Shown piece by piece: positions 1 through 7,168 of a DNA stretch of 33,285 nt. The notes beneath the pieces are model-generated. The model ran no database searches. It was not told where the DNA came from and was given only the letters and a program-made list of their open reading frames with translations. A program made the position numbers and the translations under genes. The first letter of the stretch is position 1; every line of letters begins with the position of its first letter. Source of the stretch: Nocardioides lianchengensis (GTDB taxonomy: Bacteria > Actinomycetota > Actinomycetes > Propionibacteriales > Nocardioidaceae); contig NZ_FMZM01000019.1 in the NCBI RefSeq assembly GCF_900101465.1, positions 32,289 to 65,573 on the forward strand. Direction: 5' to 3'.

Positions 1-88
1 ACGAGGGGCGCGCTTTCGATGGTCGAGTAGCCCCGAGGCACGAGGGGCGCGCTTTCGATGGTCGAGTAGCCCCGAGGCACGAGGGGCG
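1..88. repeat. 39-bp tandem repeat, about 2.3 copies
   Basis: Positions 1-39 and 40-78 are identical 39-base units, and 79-88 begins a third copy before the sequence diverges into a TATCGAGACC end. The unit contains GGTCGAGTAGCCCCGAGGC and lies just past the stop codon of the acyl-CoA synthetase gene. The window edge may cut the array. Related TCGA-rich intergenic repeats are, from memory, common in Nocardioides-type genomes. It may act in transcript termination or be a dispersed repeat; nothing here decides which. Confidence 0.85.
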
Positions 89-97
89 TATCGAGAC

Positions 98-1642
98 CTA
101 GTTGACCTGTCGCTCCCGCCCCTCCCAGTACGGCGCCCGCAGCTTGAACTTCTGCAGCTTCCCGGTCGCCGTCCGGGCGAGCTCGTCGCGGATCTCGACC
201 GAGGTCGGGGCCTTGTAGCCGGCGGCGCGCTCCTTGCACCAGGCGATCAGCTCGGCCTCGGTGGCGCTCTCCCCGTCAGCCAGGACGACGAGCGCCTTGA
301 TGGTCTCGCCCCACTTGTCGCTGGGCACGCCGATGACGGCGACCTCGGCGACGGCGGGGTGGCTGAACAGGACGTCCTCGACCTCGATCGACGAGACGTT
401 CTCGCCGCCCGTGATGATGACGTCCTTCTTGCGGTCGCTGATCGTGAGGTAGCCGTCGTTGCCGATCGTGCCGCCGTCGCCGGTGTGGAACCAGCCGTCC
501 CGCAGCGCGGTCGCCGACTCCTCGGGCTGCTCCCAGTAGCCCTCCAGCACGACGTTGGACCGGGCCAGCACCTCCCCGGCGTTCTCCTCGTCCTCCGAGA
601 TCGCCAGGTGTACGCCGAGCGCGGGCGCGCCGGCCCGTACCAGCCGGCCGGCCCGCTCCTCGGCGGACAGGTCGTCCCACTCGGCCCGGGTGCGGTTGAC
701 CGTGAGCAGCGGCGAGGTCTCGGTCAGGCCGTAGATCTGGATGAACTCCCAGCCCAGCTCCTCCTCGACCCGCGCGACCGTCTTCGTGGGCGGCGGAGCG
801 CCGGCCATGATGATCCGCACCCGGTCGCGGCCGGGGATCTCGCCCTCCCACGACTGCGCCGCCTCCAGCACCGCGGCCGCCACTGCCGGCGCCGCGCACA
901 TGACGGTCACGCCGTGGTCGCGCACCCGGCGCAGGATCTCGGCGCCGTCGATCTTGCGGATCACCACCTGCTTCACGCCCAGGCCGGTCATGGCGAAGGG
1001 CATCCCCCAGCCGTTGGCGTGGAACATCGGCAGGGTGTGCAGGTAGACGTCGCGGTCGGTGACCCCGGCGTGCAGGCCGAAGGTGACGGCGTTGACCCAG
1101 ATGTTGCGGTGCGTGATCTGCACGCCCTTGGGCCGCGCGGTCGTACCGGAGGTGTAGTTGATGCAGGCGGTGGCGTTCTCGTCCGGCTCCCAGCCGCGCG
1201 GCTCGATCCCCTCCTCGGCGTAGATCAGCGAGTCGTCGCCGATCACGAACCGGTGCTCGGCCGTCACGTCGGCCAGCGACTCGTCGAGCTCGGGGTCGAC
1301 CAGCAGCACCCGCGCACCGGAGTGCTCGACGATGTAGCGGACCTCGTCCGGGCGGAGCCGGAAGTTCACCGGCACCAGCACCCGACCCGAGCCGGAGACG
1401 CCGAAGAACGACGTCAGCAGCCGGCTGCTGTTGTGGCTGACCACCGCCACCCGCTCGCCGACGTCGATCCCGAGCTCGTCCAGCCGGGCCGCCTGGCGGC
1501 GGGCCAGGGCCCCGATCTCGGCGTAGGTCAGCTCGCCCTGCGAGGGGGCCGGCTGATCCGGCTCGTCCACGGCGCCCACGCGCTCGCCGTAGACCTGCAC
1601 GGCGCGGTCGATGAAGTCGGACACGCTGAACGGGACGATCAC
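98..1642 (-). CDS. AMP-dependent acyl-CoA synthetase/ligase (FadD-like)
   Basis: This is a 514-residue member of the ANL (adenylate-forming) superfamily. It should activate a carboxylic acid, probably a fatty acid, with ATP and then load CoA in the cytoplasm. The P-loop is at residues 163-172 (YTSGTTARPK; the second Gly of the usual SGTTG is Ala here), YGLTET is at 304-309, the HTGD motif is near 386-389, and the C-terminal catalytic lysine is K495 in TATGKLQK. The GTG start at 1642 was chosen because an AGGAGG ribosome-binding site lies 7 nt upstream (1650-1655). The open frame runs on to 1732 but would swallow that site. It diverges from the Asp-rich/two-component operon. Substrate is unknown; medium- or long-chain fatty acid is a guess from family resemblance. 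Confidence 0.9.
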   Translation of the reverse strand: MIVPFSVSDFIDRAVQVYGERVGAVDEPDQPAPSQGELTYAEIGALARRQAARLDELGIDVGERVAVVSHNSSRLLTSFFGVSGSGRVLVPVNFRLRPDEVRYIVEHSGARVLLVDPELDESLADVTAEHRFVIGDDSLIYAEEGIEPRGWEPDENATACINYTSGTTARPKGVQITHRNIWVNAVTFGLHAGVTDRDVYLHTLPMFHANGWGMPFAMTGLGVKQVVIRKIDGAEILRRVRDHGVTVMCAAPAVAAAVLEAAQSWEGEIPGRDRVRIIMAGAPPPTKTVARVEEELGWEFIQIYGLTETSPLLTVNRTRAEWDDLSAEERAGRLVRAGAPALGVHLAISEDEENAGEVLARSNVVLEGYWEQPEESATALRDGWFHTGDGGTIGNDGYLTISDRKKDVIITGGENVSSIEVEDVLFSHPAVAEVAVIGVPSDKWGETIKALVVLADGESATEAELIAWCKERAAGYKAPTSVEIRDELARTATGKLQKFKLRAPYWEGRERQVN

Positions 1643-1715
1643 GGTGGTGCCTCCTGGACGGGCGGGCAGTGACGCACGCCACTCTAGGCACGACCGGGTT
1701 GCGACGGGGTTGCCC

Positions 1716-1754
1716 CATGAGAGTCCTCTCATGACGCTCTCACTCGTGCCCCAC
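1716..1754 (+). promoter_or_regulatory. Operator-like palindrome plus 11-bp direct repeats (site A)
   Basis: An 18-base perfect palindrome, CATGAGAG-TC-CTCTCATG (1716-1733), is followed by direct repeats of CTCA with an exact 11-base period (CTCTCAT at 1726, CTCAC at 1739, and a weaker CCCAC at 1750). Read on the minus strand, positions 6225-6188 carry the same layout ahead of the second Asp-rich gene, matching at about 20 of 26 positions over the core. Tandem half-sites one helical turn apart are typical for OmpR-family response regulators, and such a regulator is encoded in the operon downstream. A second inverted repeat, ACGATC-N6-GATCGT (1753-1770), overlaps the end. The binding protein is inferred. 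Confidence 0.6.
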
Positions 1755-1777
1755 GATCAGGCAGGATCGTCTCTGTC

Positions 1778-2176
1778 ATGAGCCCGGTCTGGAAGGTCCT
1801 CCTCGCCCTCGGCCTCGTCCTGCCCGTCGGGGCGTTCGTCGTCGGGTCGCTCGCGTCGTCGTCCGCCGACGAGCCCGCCCCGCGCGATCCGATCGTGATC
1901 ACCGAGCCGAGTCCCACCCCCGACCCGACCACCAGCGGACCGACGCCCAGCACCTCGCCGACTCCGACCCGGTCGCCGAGCCCGACCCGCACGCGCGGCA
2001 GCGACGACGTCGAGGTGGTCGTCCCCGAGCCCGGCGAGGTCCGCGACAACTCCGGGCACGGCAACGCCGACGACCGCGGCGACGACCGGGACGACGACCA
2101 CCGCGGACCCGGCGGTGGTGACGACGATGACGACGACGATGACGACGACCGCGGCGACGGGGACGACGACGACTGA
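1778..2176 (+). CDS. Small membrane-anchored Pro/Thr- and Asp-rich protein
   Basis: This 132-residue protein has an N-terminal hydrophobic segment (about residues 5-26) that serves as signal or anchor. A Pro/Ser/Thr-rich stalk (about 43-73) follows, then a strongly acidic tail with runs of up to ten aspartates near the C-terminus. It matches no family I recognise. The tail should face the outside and could bind cations, which is inference from composition. It is the first gene of an operon with the sensor kinase, whose reading frame overlaps its last 62 bases. It shares its upstream operator-like sequence, and its Asp runs, with the secreted protein at 5694-6119. No good ribosome-binding site is seen; AGGCAGGA lies about 10 nt upstream of the ATG. 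Confidence 0.65.
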   Translation: MSPVWKVLLALGLVLPVGAFVVGSLASSSADEPAPRDPIVITEPSPTPDPTTSGPTPSTSPTPTRSPSPTRTRGSDDVEVVVPEPGEVRDNSGHGNADDRGDDRDDDHRGPGGGDDDDDDDDDDRGDGDDDD

Positions 2177-3668
2177 GCCCGCGCCCGCGACCCGGGACGC
2201 CCGACCGCTGCGGTCGGGCGTCTCGGTCCGCGTGCGCATCACGGCGACGGTCGCGGCCCTCGTCCTGGTCGCGCTGGGAGCGGCCGGCACGATCGTCTAC
2301 GTCATCGAGTCCCAGCGGCTGGAGCGGCAGACCGCGGAGGCGGTCGACCAGGAGCTGGACGAGTTCGGTGTCCTCACGGACGAGGGGATCGACCCCGGCA
2401 CCGGCGAGCCCTTCGAGAGCCTGCAGGCCCTGCAGCGGCTCTTCATGCAGCGCAACGTGCCCGACGACGACGAGCTGCTGCTCGGCTTCAACGAGAGCCG
2501 CATGCTGGTCTTCCCGGACGACCCCCTCGCCGAGGACGCGGCGTTCCTCGCCGAGGTACGACCCCTCGTGTCCACCGGCGGGAGCCGTCGCCTCGACACC
2601 CCGCAGGGAGAGGTCCTGGTCACGTCCCAGCCGATCACCCAGGGCGACGACACCGGCGCCCTGATGGTGGTCGTCTACCTCGCCGAGGACCGGGCCGAGC
2701 TGCACGACACGATGCGCACCTACGCAACCGTGGCCGGTCTGTCGCTGCTCCTGGTCACGGCGGCCGCCTTCTGGCAGTCCGGCCGGCTGCTGGCGCCGCT
2801 GCGCACGCTCCGCGAGACCGCGGAGGAGATCGGCGAGACCGACCTGTCCCGCCGGATCCCAACCTCCGGCAACGACGACATCACCGCGCTCACCCACACG
2901 GTCAACGGCATGCTCGACCGGCTCGAGCACGCCTTCACCGGCCAGCGGCAGTTCCTCGACGACGCCGGGCACGAGCTGAAGACCCCGCTGACGGTGCTCC
3001 GCGGCCACCTCGAGCTGCTCGACACCGGCAGCCCCGCCGAGGTCGAGGAGACCAGGGCCCTGCTGCTCGACGAGGTGGACCGGATGTCGCGCCTGGTCGG
3101 CGACCTGATCCTGCTGGCCAAGAGCGACCGGCCCGACTTCGTGACCCTCGCCGACGTCGAGCTGGCGCCCCTGACCGAGGACACCTTCGCCAAGGCCCGC
3201 GCGCTCGGCGACCGCGACTGGCAGCTCGACGCCGCCGCCGACGCCACCGTCCAGGCCGACGCGCAGCGGATCGCCCAGGCCCTGCTCCAGCTCGCCGACA
3301 ACGCCGTCAAGCACACCGCCCCCGGCGACACCGTCGCGCTCGGCTCGTCGTACGACGACGGCGTGGCGCGGCTCTGGGTGCGCGACACAGGCTCGGGCGT
3401 ACCGGCCGCCGACCGCACGAAGATCTTCGAGCGCTTCGGACGCTCCGCCGTACCCGACGGGGACGAGGGGTTCGGCCTCGGCCTGTCCATCGTCAGGGCG
3501 ATCGTCGACGCCCACGACGGCACCGTCACGGTCGAGGACGCCGACCCGCCCGGCGCCCGGTTCGTGATCGCCCTCCCGGCCCGGCCGGCCTCCGGCACCA
3601 CCACCCTGACCTTCCGCCCCCTGCAGGACCGACCGACCCCCGAGGAGAACCTGTGGCCCGCATCCTGA
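2115..3668 (+). CDS. HAMP-domain sensor histidine kinase
   Basis: This is a membrane sensor kinase of the OmpR/EnvZ type. From the GTG at 2115 (517 aa) it has TM1 at about residues 43-64, an extracytoplasmic sensor region at 65-202, TM2 at about 203-220 and a HAMP domain at 221-275. The phospho-acceptor H286 lies in AGHELKTPL. The ATP-binding domain shows the N box (LADNAVKH, N396), the DTGSG motif at 424-428 and GFGLGLS at 452-458. The start is uncertain: GTG 2115, GTG 2118, ATG 2127 and ATG 2139 are all in frame within the preceding gene. The Thr-rich N-terminus is just the upstream Asp codons read one base over, so it is unlikely to be functional. It probably phosphorylates the regulator encoded next. 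The signal is unknown. Confidence 0.92.
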   Translation: MVTTMTTTMTTTAATGTTTTEPAPATRDARPLRSGVSVRVRITATVAALVLVALGAAGTIVYVIESQRLERQTAEAVDQELDEFGVLTDEGIDPGTGEPFESLQALQRLFMQRNVPDDDELLLGFNESRMLVFPDDPLAEDAAFLAEVRPLVSTGGSRRLDTPQGEVLVTSQPITQGDDTGALMVVVYLAEDRAELHDTMRTYATVAGLSLLLVTAAAFWQSGRLLAPLRTLRETAEEIGETDLSRRIPTSGNDDITALTHTVNGMLDRLEHAFTGQRQFLDDAGHELKTPLTVLRGHLELLDTGSPAEVEETRALLLDEVDRMSRLVGDLILLAKSDRPDFVTLADVELAPLTEDTFAKARALGDRDWQLDAAADATVQADAQRIAQALLQLADNAVKHTAPGDTVALGSSYDDGVARLWVRDTGSGVPAADRTKIFERFGRSAVPDGDEGFGLGLSIVRAIVDAHDGTVTVEDADPPGARFVIALPARPASGTTTLTFRPLQDRPTPEENLWPAS

Positions 3669-4330
3669 TCGTCGAGGACGAGGCGAGGATCGCCTCCTTC
3701 GTGGCGAAGGGCCTGCGCGCGGAGGGCCACCTGGCCACGATCGCCGGCGACGGCCCGACCGGCCTCGACCACGCCCTGAGCGGCGACTTCGACCTGATGG
3801 TCCTCGACATCGGGCTGCCCGGGATGGACGGCTTCGAGCTGCTCGACCAGCTGCGCTCCCAGGGCTCGCGGATGCCGGTCATCGTGCTGACCGCCCGGGA
3901 CTCGGTGACCGACACGGTCTCCGCACTGGAGGGCGGCGCCGACGACTACATGCCCAAGCCGTTCCGCTTCGCCGAGCTGATCGCCCGGATCCGGCTCCGG
4001 CTGCGGCAGTCGCAGCCGGGCGACGGCGGCGCGGCGGCCCGCGACGAGGTCCTGGAGGCGGCCGGCGTACGCCTCGACGTGCGCACCCGGCGGGCCACCG
4101 TCGGCGACAAGCAGGTCGACCTGTCGGCCCGGGAGTTCACGCTGGCGGAGATCTTCATGCTCAACGCCGGCCGGGTCCTCTCGCGCGAGCAGCTCCTCGA
4201 CCACGTGTGGGGCTTCGACTTCGACCCCGGCTCCAACGTCGTCGACGTCTACGTCGGCTACCTGCGCCGCAAGTTCGGCGCCGACTCCATCGCGACCGTC
4301 CGCGGCATGGGCTACCGCTTCAACACCTGA
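3653..4330 (+). CDS. OmpR-family two-component response regulator
   Basis: This 225-residue DNA-binding regulator has a receiver domain (about 1-115) with acidic residues E8/D9, phospho-acceptor D52, T80 and K102. A winged-helix output domain (about 130-225) ends in the typical GMGYRF motif. The GTG start at 3653 follows GAGGAG at 3642-3647, and the gene overlaps the kinase gene by 16 bases, so the two form a co-expressed pair. The sequence before the conserved lysine reads DDYMPKPF rather than the common DDYLTKPF. It is a plausible binder of the shared direct-repeat operators at 1716-1754 and 6188-6225, which would make it both autoregulatory and a controller of the secreted Asp-rich protein and kinase. 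Confidence 0.95.
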   Translation: MARILIVEDEARIASFVAKGLRAEGHLATIAGDGPTGLDHALSGDFDLMVLDIGLPGMDGFELLDQLRSQGSRMPVIVLTARDSVTDTVSALEGGADDYMPKPFRFAELIARIRLRLRQSQPGDGGAAARDEVLEAAGVRLDVRTRRATVGDKQVDLSAREFTLAEIFMLNAGRVLSREQLLDHVWGFDFDPGSNVVDVYVGYLRRKFGADSIATVRGMGYRFNT

Positions 4331-4379
4331 CCCCCTCGTCGAGCCGGGCGAGCCGCGCGGCCCTGGGACGATCGGTCCC

Positions 4380-4769
4380 ATGACGACGCCGACCTTCGCC
4401 CTCACCCGCCTGCACCACGTCCAGCTCGCGATCCCGGCGGGCGGGGAGCAGGCCTGCCGGGCCTTCTGGGGCGGGGTGCTCGGCATGGACGAGCTCGAGA
4501 AGCCGCCGGTCCTGGCCGCCCGTGGCGGCTGCTGGTTCCGGGGTGGCGGACTCGAGGTGCACCTGGGGATCGAGGCGGACTTCGTGCCGGCCCGCAAGGC
4601 GCACCCGGGGATCCTGGCGACCGACCTGCGCGGACTGGCGCGGACGCTCACCGCCGCGGGGATCGAGGTCACCTGGGACGGGGAGTTCCCCGGGCACGAC
4701 CGCTTCTACGCGGCCGACCCGTTCGGCAACCGGCTGGAGTTCCTGGAGCCCCGGGACGACCTCGGCTGA
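4380..4769 (+). CDS. VOC-superfamily (glyoxalase/bleomycin-resistance-like) protein
   Basis: This 129-residue protein has the single-module vicinal oxygen chelate fold pattern: LHHVQLAIP at the start, LEVHLGIE in the middle, and DPFGNRLEFLEP near the end. Potential metal ligands are H13 or H12, a His in the middle strand and the final Glu. Substrate cannot be told; members include dioxygenases, lyases and resistance proteins. There is no ribosome-binding site. TGGGAC-N5-GTCCCA is an inverted repeat abutting the ATG (4364-4380), and GACGAT lies 7 nt before the start, so the mRNA may be leaderless. It runs convergent with the kinase gene, whose stop codon is only 7 bases away. Confidence 0.82.
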   Translation: MTTPTFALTRLHHVQLAIPAGGEQACRAFWGGVLGMDELEKPPVLAARGGCWFRGGGLEVHLGIEADFVPARKAHPGILATDLRGLARTLTAAGIEVTWDGEFPGHDRFYAADPFGNRLEFLEPRDDLG

Positions 4770-4776
4770 TCCGGCA

Positions 4777-5667
4777 TCAGCGGACCTTGAAGCCGGCGAG
4801 GCGGGCCCGGGGCTGGCGGGCCAGGACGGGCTCCAGGGCCTCGGCGACCTCGTGCGGGAGCGGCCGGTTCTCGGGCCGCTTCTCCAGGCCGGCGTACAGG
4901 ATCTTGACGACCTCGTCCGGCACCCGGTCGGGCAGCTCGTACGGCGCGTCGACCAGCTGCGGGTAGCGGACCCGGACGTCGTCGGCGTCCAGGTCGCCGT
5001 CGTCGAAAGCGCGGTAGCCGGCGACCGCCTCGAAGAGCGTGGCGCACAGGCCCCAGACGTCGCTGGCGTGGCCGGGCTCGCCCGTCGTCGGCGGGTCGCA
5101 CTGCTCCGGCGACAGGTAGCGGTCGGTCCCGATCGGCACCCGCAGCGCGGCGGCGTCCTCGAGCCGCCGGGCGACCGACAGGTCGATCAGCCGGGCCGGG
5201 GCGCCCATGATGACGTTGCTCGGCTTGATGTCGAGGTGCGTCCAGCCGAGGTGGCGCAGGTAGTGCAGCGCGCTGGCCAGCTCGATCGCGAGCGGCACGT
5301 ACTGCTGCTCCTGCAGCGGCCCGTAGCGCCGGACCAGCGACGACAGCCGGGGGCCGTCGATCTGCTCCAGGACGACGTGCGGGCGCTCGCCGTCGAGCCG
5401 GTGCCGCAGCCCTCGGACGACGACCGGGTGGTTGACCGTGGCCAGCGCCTCCACCTCGCGGCGCAGGCCGCGCAGGCTGGAGTCGTCCGCGACCAGGCTC
5501 GGCCGGACGACCTTCACCACCACGGGGGCGTAGGTGATGTCGTCGAAGGCCAGGTAGGCCTCGTACGACGATCCGCCCCCGAGCAGCTTCACGGCCGTCA
5601 GGTCGTCGGTGATCGGGTCACCCTCGGCGAACTGCCAGGTGTCCGGCGCGGTGTCGGTGCTGCCCAT
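4777..5667 (-). CDS. Soluble Ser/Thr protein kinase with altered HRD and DFG motifs
   Basis: This 296-residue protein is a full-length kinase domain with no transmembrane or PASTA region. The Gly-rich loop is at about residues 30-34 (GGGSS), the ATP lysine is K52 in VVVKVV, and the helix-C glutamate is E71. The catalytic loop reads HLDIKPSN (D146, K148, N151), so the HRD arginine is Leu. The metal-binding Asp D162 is kept, but DFG is DLS. SPEQ stands for the APE motif. All residues needed for phosphotransfer are present, so it is probably active but not controlled by classic activation-loop phosphorylation (inference). GGGAGG lies upstream of the ATG. It starts 26 bases after the secreted Asp-rich gene on the same strand, so the two are probably co-transcribed. 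Confidence 0.93.
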   Translation of the reverse strand: MGSTDTAPDTWQFAEGDPITDDLTAVKLLGGGSSYEAYLAFDDITYAPVVVKVVRPSLVADDSSLRGLRREVEALATVNHPVVVRGLRHRLDGERPHVVLEQIDGPRLSSLVRRYGPLQEQQYVPLAIELASALHYLRHLGWTHLDIKPSNVIMGAPARLIDLSVARRLEDAAALRVPIGTDRYLSPEQCDPPTTGEPGHASDVWGLCATLFEAVAGYRAFDDGDLDADDVRVRYPQLVDAPYELPDRVPDEVVKILYAGLEKRPENRPLPHEVAEALEPVLARQPRARLAGFKVR

Positions 5668-5693
5668 CGGTCGACCTCCCGGTCCGTCGTCGC

Positions 5694-6119
5694 TCAGCGG
5701 CGGGTGTCGTTGCGGGACCGGTCGTTGGTCTGGTTCGCGCTGCGGTCGCGCGTGCGGGTGCCGCCGTCGCGGGTCCAGTCGCGGGTCTTGTCGCTGCGGC
5801 TGAGGTCGCGGTCGCGGCTGACCTTGGTAAATCGGCTGTTGGTGTGGTCGCGCGTGGAGCGGCTGTTGCCGGTGTTCGTGTCGCCGCCGCGGGTGCGGGT
5901 CCGGGTGTTCCCGTTGGTCCGCGTGTTCGTGTCGTCGTTGCGGCCGAACGTGTCGTCGTCATCGTCGTCGTCGACGGCCACCACGACGTCCGGGCTGTCG
6001 TCCTTGCGCTGGAACGCGGCGTCGTCGTCGGCGGCGGAGACCGGGGTCGAGAAGGCGATGAGCCCCGTGGTGACGGCGCCCGCGATGGCGAGCGTGCTGA
6101 TGGAGACGAGCTTCTTCAT
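5694..6119 (-). CDS. Secreted Asp/Arg/Thr-rich small protein
   Basis: This 141-residue protein begins with a clear Sec signal peptide (residues 1-29, two lysines, hydrophobic core, likely cleavage after PVSA). The mature part has a run of seven aspartates (near residues 51-57) and then a low-complexity tail built of Arg, Asp, Thr and Asn (TRTRTRGG, RDHTNSR, RDRD and the like). I know no family. The ATG at 6119 was chosen over the one at 6182 because it starts the signal peptide and has GAGAGGA upstream. It leads an operon with the kinase. Like the other Asp-rich protein it could bind cations at the cell surface (inference). Its upstream operator-like repeat links it to the response regulator. 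Confidence 0.7.
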   Translation of the reverse strand: MKKLVSISTLAIAGAVTTGLIAFSTPVSAADDDAAFQRKDDSPDVVVAVDDDDDDDTFGRNDDTNTRTNGNTRTRTRGGDTNTGNSRSTRDHTNSRFTKVSRDRDLSRSDKTRDWTRDGGTRTRDRSANQTNDRSRNDTRR

Positions 6120-6187
6120 GAGATGTCCTCTCGTCGGGGCCTGTGCCCGAGCTGTGTGCTTGACGAGAGGAACTCTGCTCACCCGGG

Positions 6188-6225
6188 GTGAGGGGTCCGT
6201 GAGCCGATCATGAGAGGGCTCTCAC
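6188..6225 (-). promoter_or_regulatory. Operator-like palindrome plus 11-bp direct repeats (site B)
   Basis: Read on the minus strand from 6225, the sequence is GTGAGAG-CC-CTCTCAT followed by GATCGG-CTCAC and, after six more bases, CTCAC. The three CTCA cores begin at 6214, 6203 and 6192, an exact 11-base period. It matches site A at 1716-1754 in the palindrome, in the CTCTCATGA block and in the first downstream CTCAC. It sits 69-106 bases before the start codon of the secreted Asp-rich protein. It is probably bound by the OmpR-type regulator encoded at 3653-4330 (inference). Confidence 0.6.
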
Positions 6226-6232
6226 CCGAGGC

Positions 6233-7168
6233 TCAGCGCCGCCAGGCGGCCAGCCGCCGGCCGGACGGCTCCTCGGCGACCTGCGGCGACTCGGTCTGGG
6301 CCCAGACCCGGCGCCAGGCGGCGACCTGCGGCCCGGACGGGTCGGGGGTCGTGCCGGCCGACGCGCGCTGGCGGGACTCCCACCAGGTGGTCGCGTCCTC
6401 GTCGAGCAGCCGGGCGACCGCGTCCTTGATCCGGGGCGCGAAGTCGCGCACCGACTCCCCCTCGGCGGGCCGCAGTGGCTCGCCGAACCGGATCGTCAGC
6501 TGGCGCCGACCGGGGTTGGGCCAGCCGGCGCCCCGGGGCATCGCGGCGAAGGTCCCGCGGTGCGCGACCGGGATCACCGGGACGTCGTACTCGTGGGCGA
6601 GGAAGGCCGCGCCCATCCGGAACTTGCCCATCCAGCCGTCCTGCGAGCGGGTGCCCTCGGGGAAGATGACCAGGCTCCAACCATCGGCGAGCACCTCGCC
6701 GGGCGTGGTGGCCATCGCGCCGCCGCGGCGGTCGATCGGGAAGGTGTTGAACAGCAGCGAGGAGCCGACCGCACGCCACCAGGTGTCGAAGAAGTAGTCG
6801 GCCGCCGCCGCCACCGCCGTACGACGGCGCCACTCGTCGGGCAGCGACAGCAGGATCAGCGGCGTGTCCAGGTGGGAGGCGTGGTTGGCCGCGAAGATGA
6901 CCGGGCCGTCGATCCGGTCGAGCACGTCGAGCCCCTCGACCCGGGTGCGGACCTGGGAGCGGAACAGCGGCTCCAGACCGCCCTTCTGCGCCACCTCGCG
7001 CGCCGCGATCGCCGGCCGCTTGCGCGACCAGTCGGACGGGAAGACCGTCGACCGGGCGGGCAGGACGTACTCCTCCGCCGAGCGCGGCACCATCGAGCGC
7101 CGGCCCCAGCGCCAGCCCCGCGAGACCGTGCGGACGTCGTCGACGGTCCCCTTGAGGAAGCCGCTCAT
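6233..7168 (-). CDS. PlsC-family 1-acyl-glycerol-3-phosphate acyltransferase-like protein
   Basis: This 311-residue acyltransferase should transfer an acyl group from CoA or ACP to a glycerolipid-like acceptor at the inner face of the membrane. It shows the catalytic NHxxxxD motif (N95 H96 ... D101), an internal block NTFPIDRRGG at 141-150, the FPEGTRS motif at 169-175, and the VIPVAHRG block at 198-205. The last 50 residues are an unusual extension holding two similar AAWRR ends. It is the last gene of the four-gene cassette. Its ATG overlaps the stop of the LarA-like gene in ATGA (7165-7168), implying translational coupling. Whether the acceptor is lysophosphatidic acid or a product of the cassette is open. 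Confidence 0.92.
   Translation of the reverse strand: MSGFLKGTVDDVRTVSRGWRWGRRSMVPRSAEEYVLPARSTVFPSDWSRKRPAIAAREVAQKGGLEPLFRSQVRTRVEGLDVLDRIDGPVIFAANHASHLDTPLILLSLPDEWRRRTAVAAAADYFFDTWWRAVGSSLLFNTFPIDRRGGAMATTPGEVLADGWSLVIFPEGTRSQDGWMGKFRMGAAFLAHEYDVPVIPVAHRGTFAAMPRGAGWPNPGRRQLTIRFGEPLRPAEGESVRDFAPRIKDAVARLLDEDATTWWESRQRASAGTTPDPSGPQVAAWRRVWAQTESPQVAEEPSGRRLAAWRR

Noticed and set aside
1..88. CRISPR array
   Set aside because: The units are directly adjacent with no variable spacers, and no cas gene is present.
1778..2176. Asp-rich open frame as an artefact of GC-rich repeats
   Set aside because: It has a proper anchor segment, heads an operon, and shares an operator-like site with another Asp-rich gene, so I kept it as a gene with moderate confidence.
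1899..3515. Long minus-strand open frame across the sensor kinase gene
   Set aside because: It is a shadow of the kinase frame; no family motif is seen, and the plus strand has a full set of kinase motifs.
4522..6213. Plus-strand 563-codon frame across the kinase and secreted-protein genes
   Set aside because: It is antisense to both genes, with no recognisable domain.
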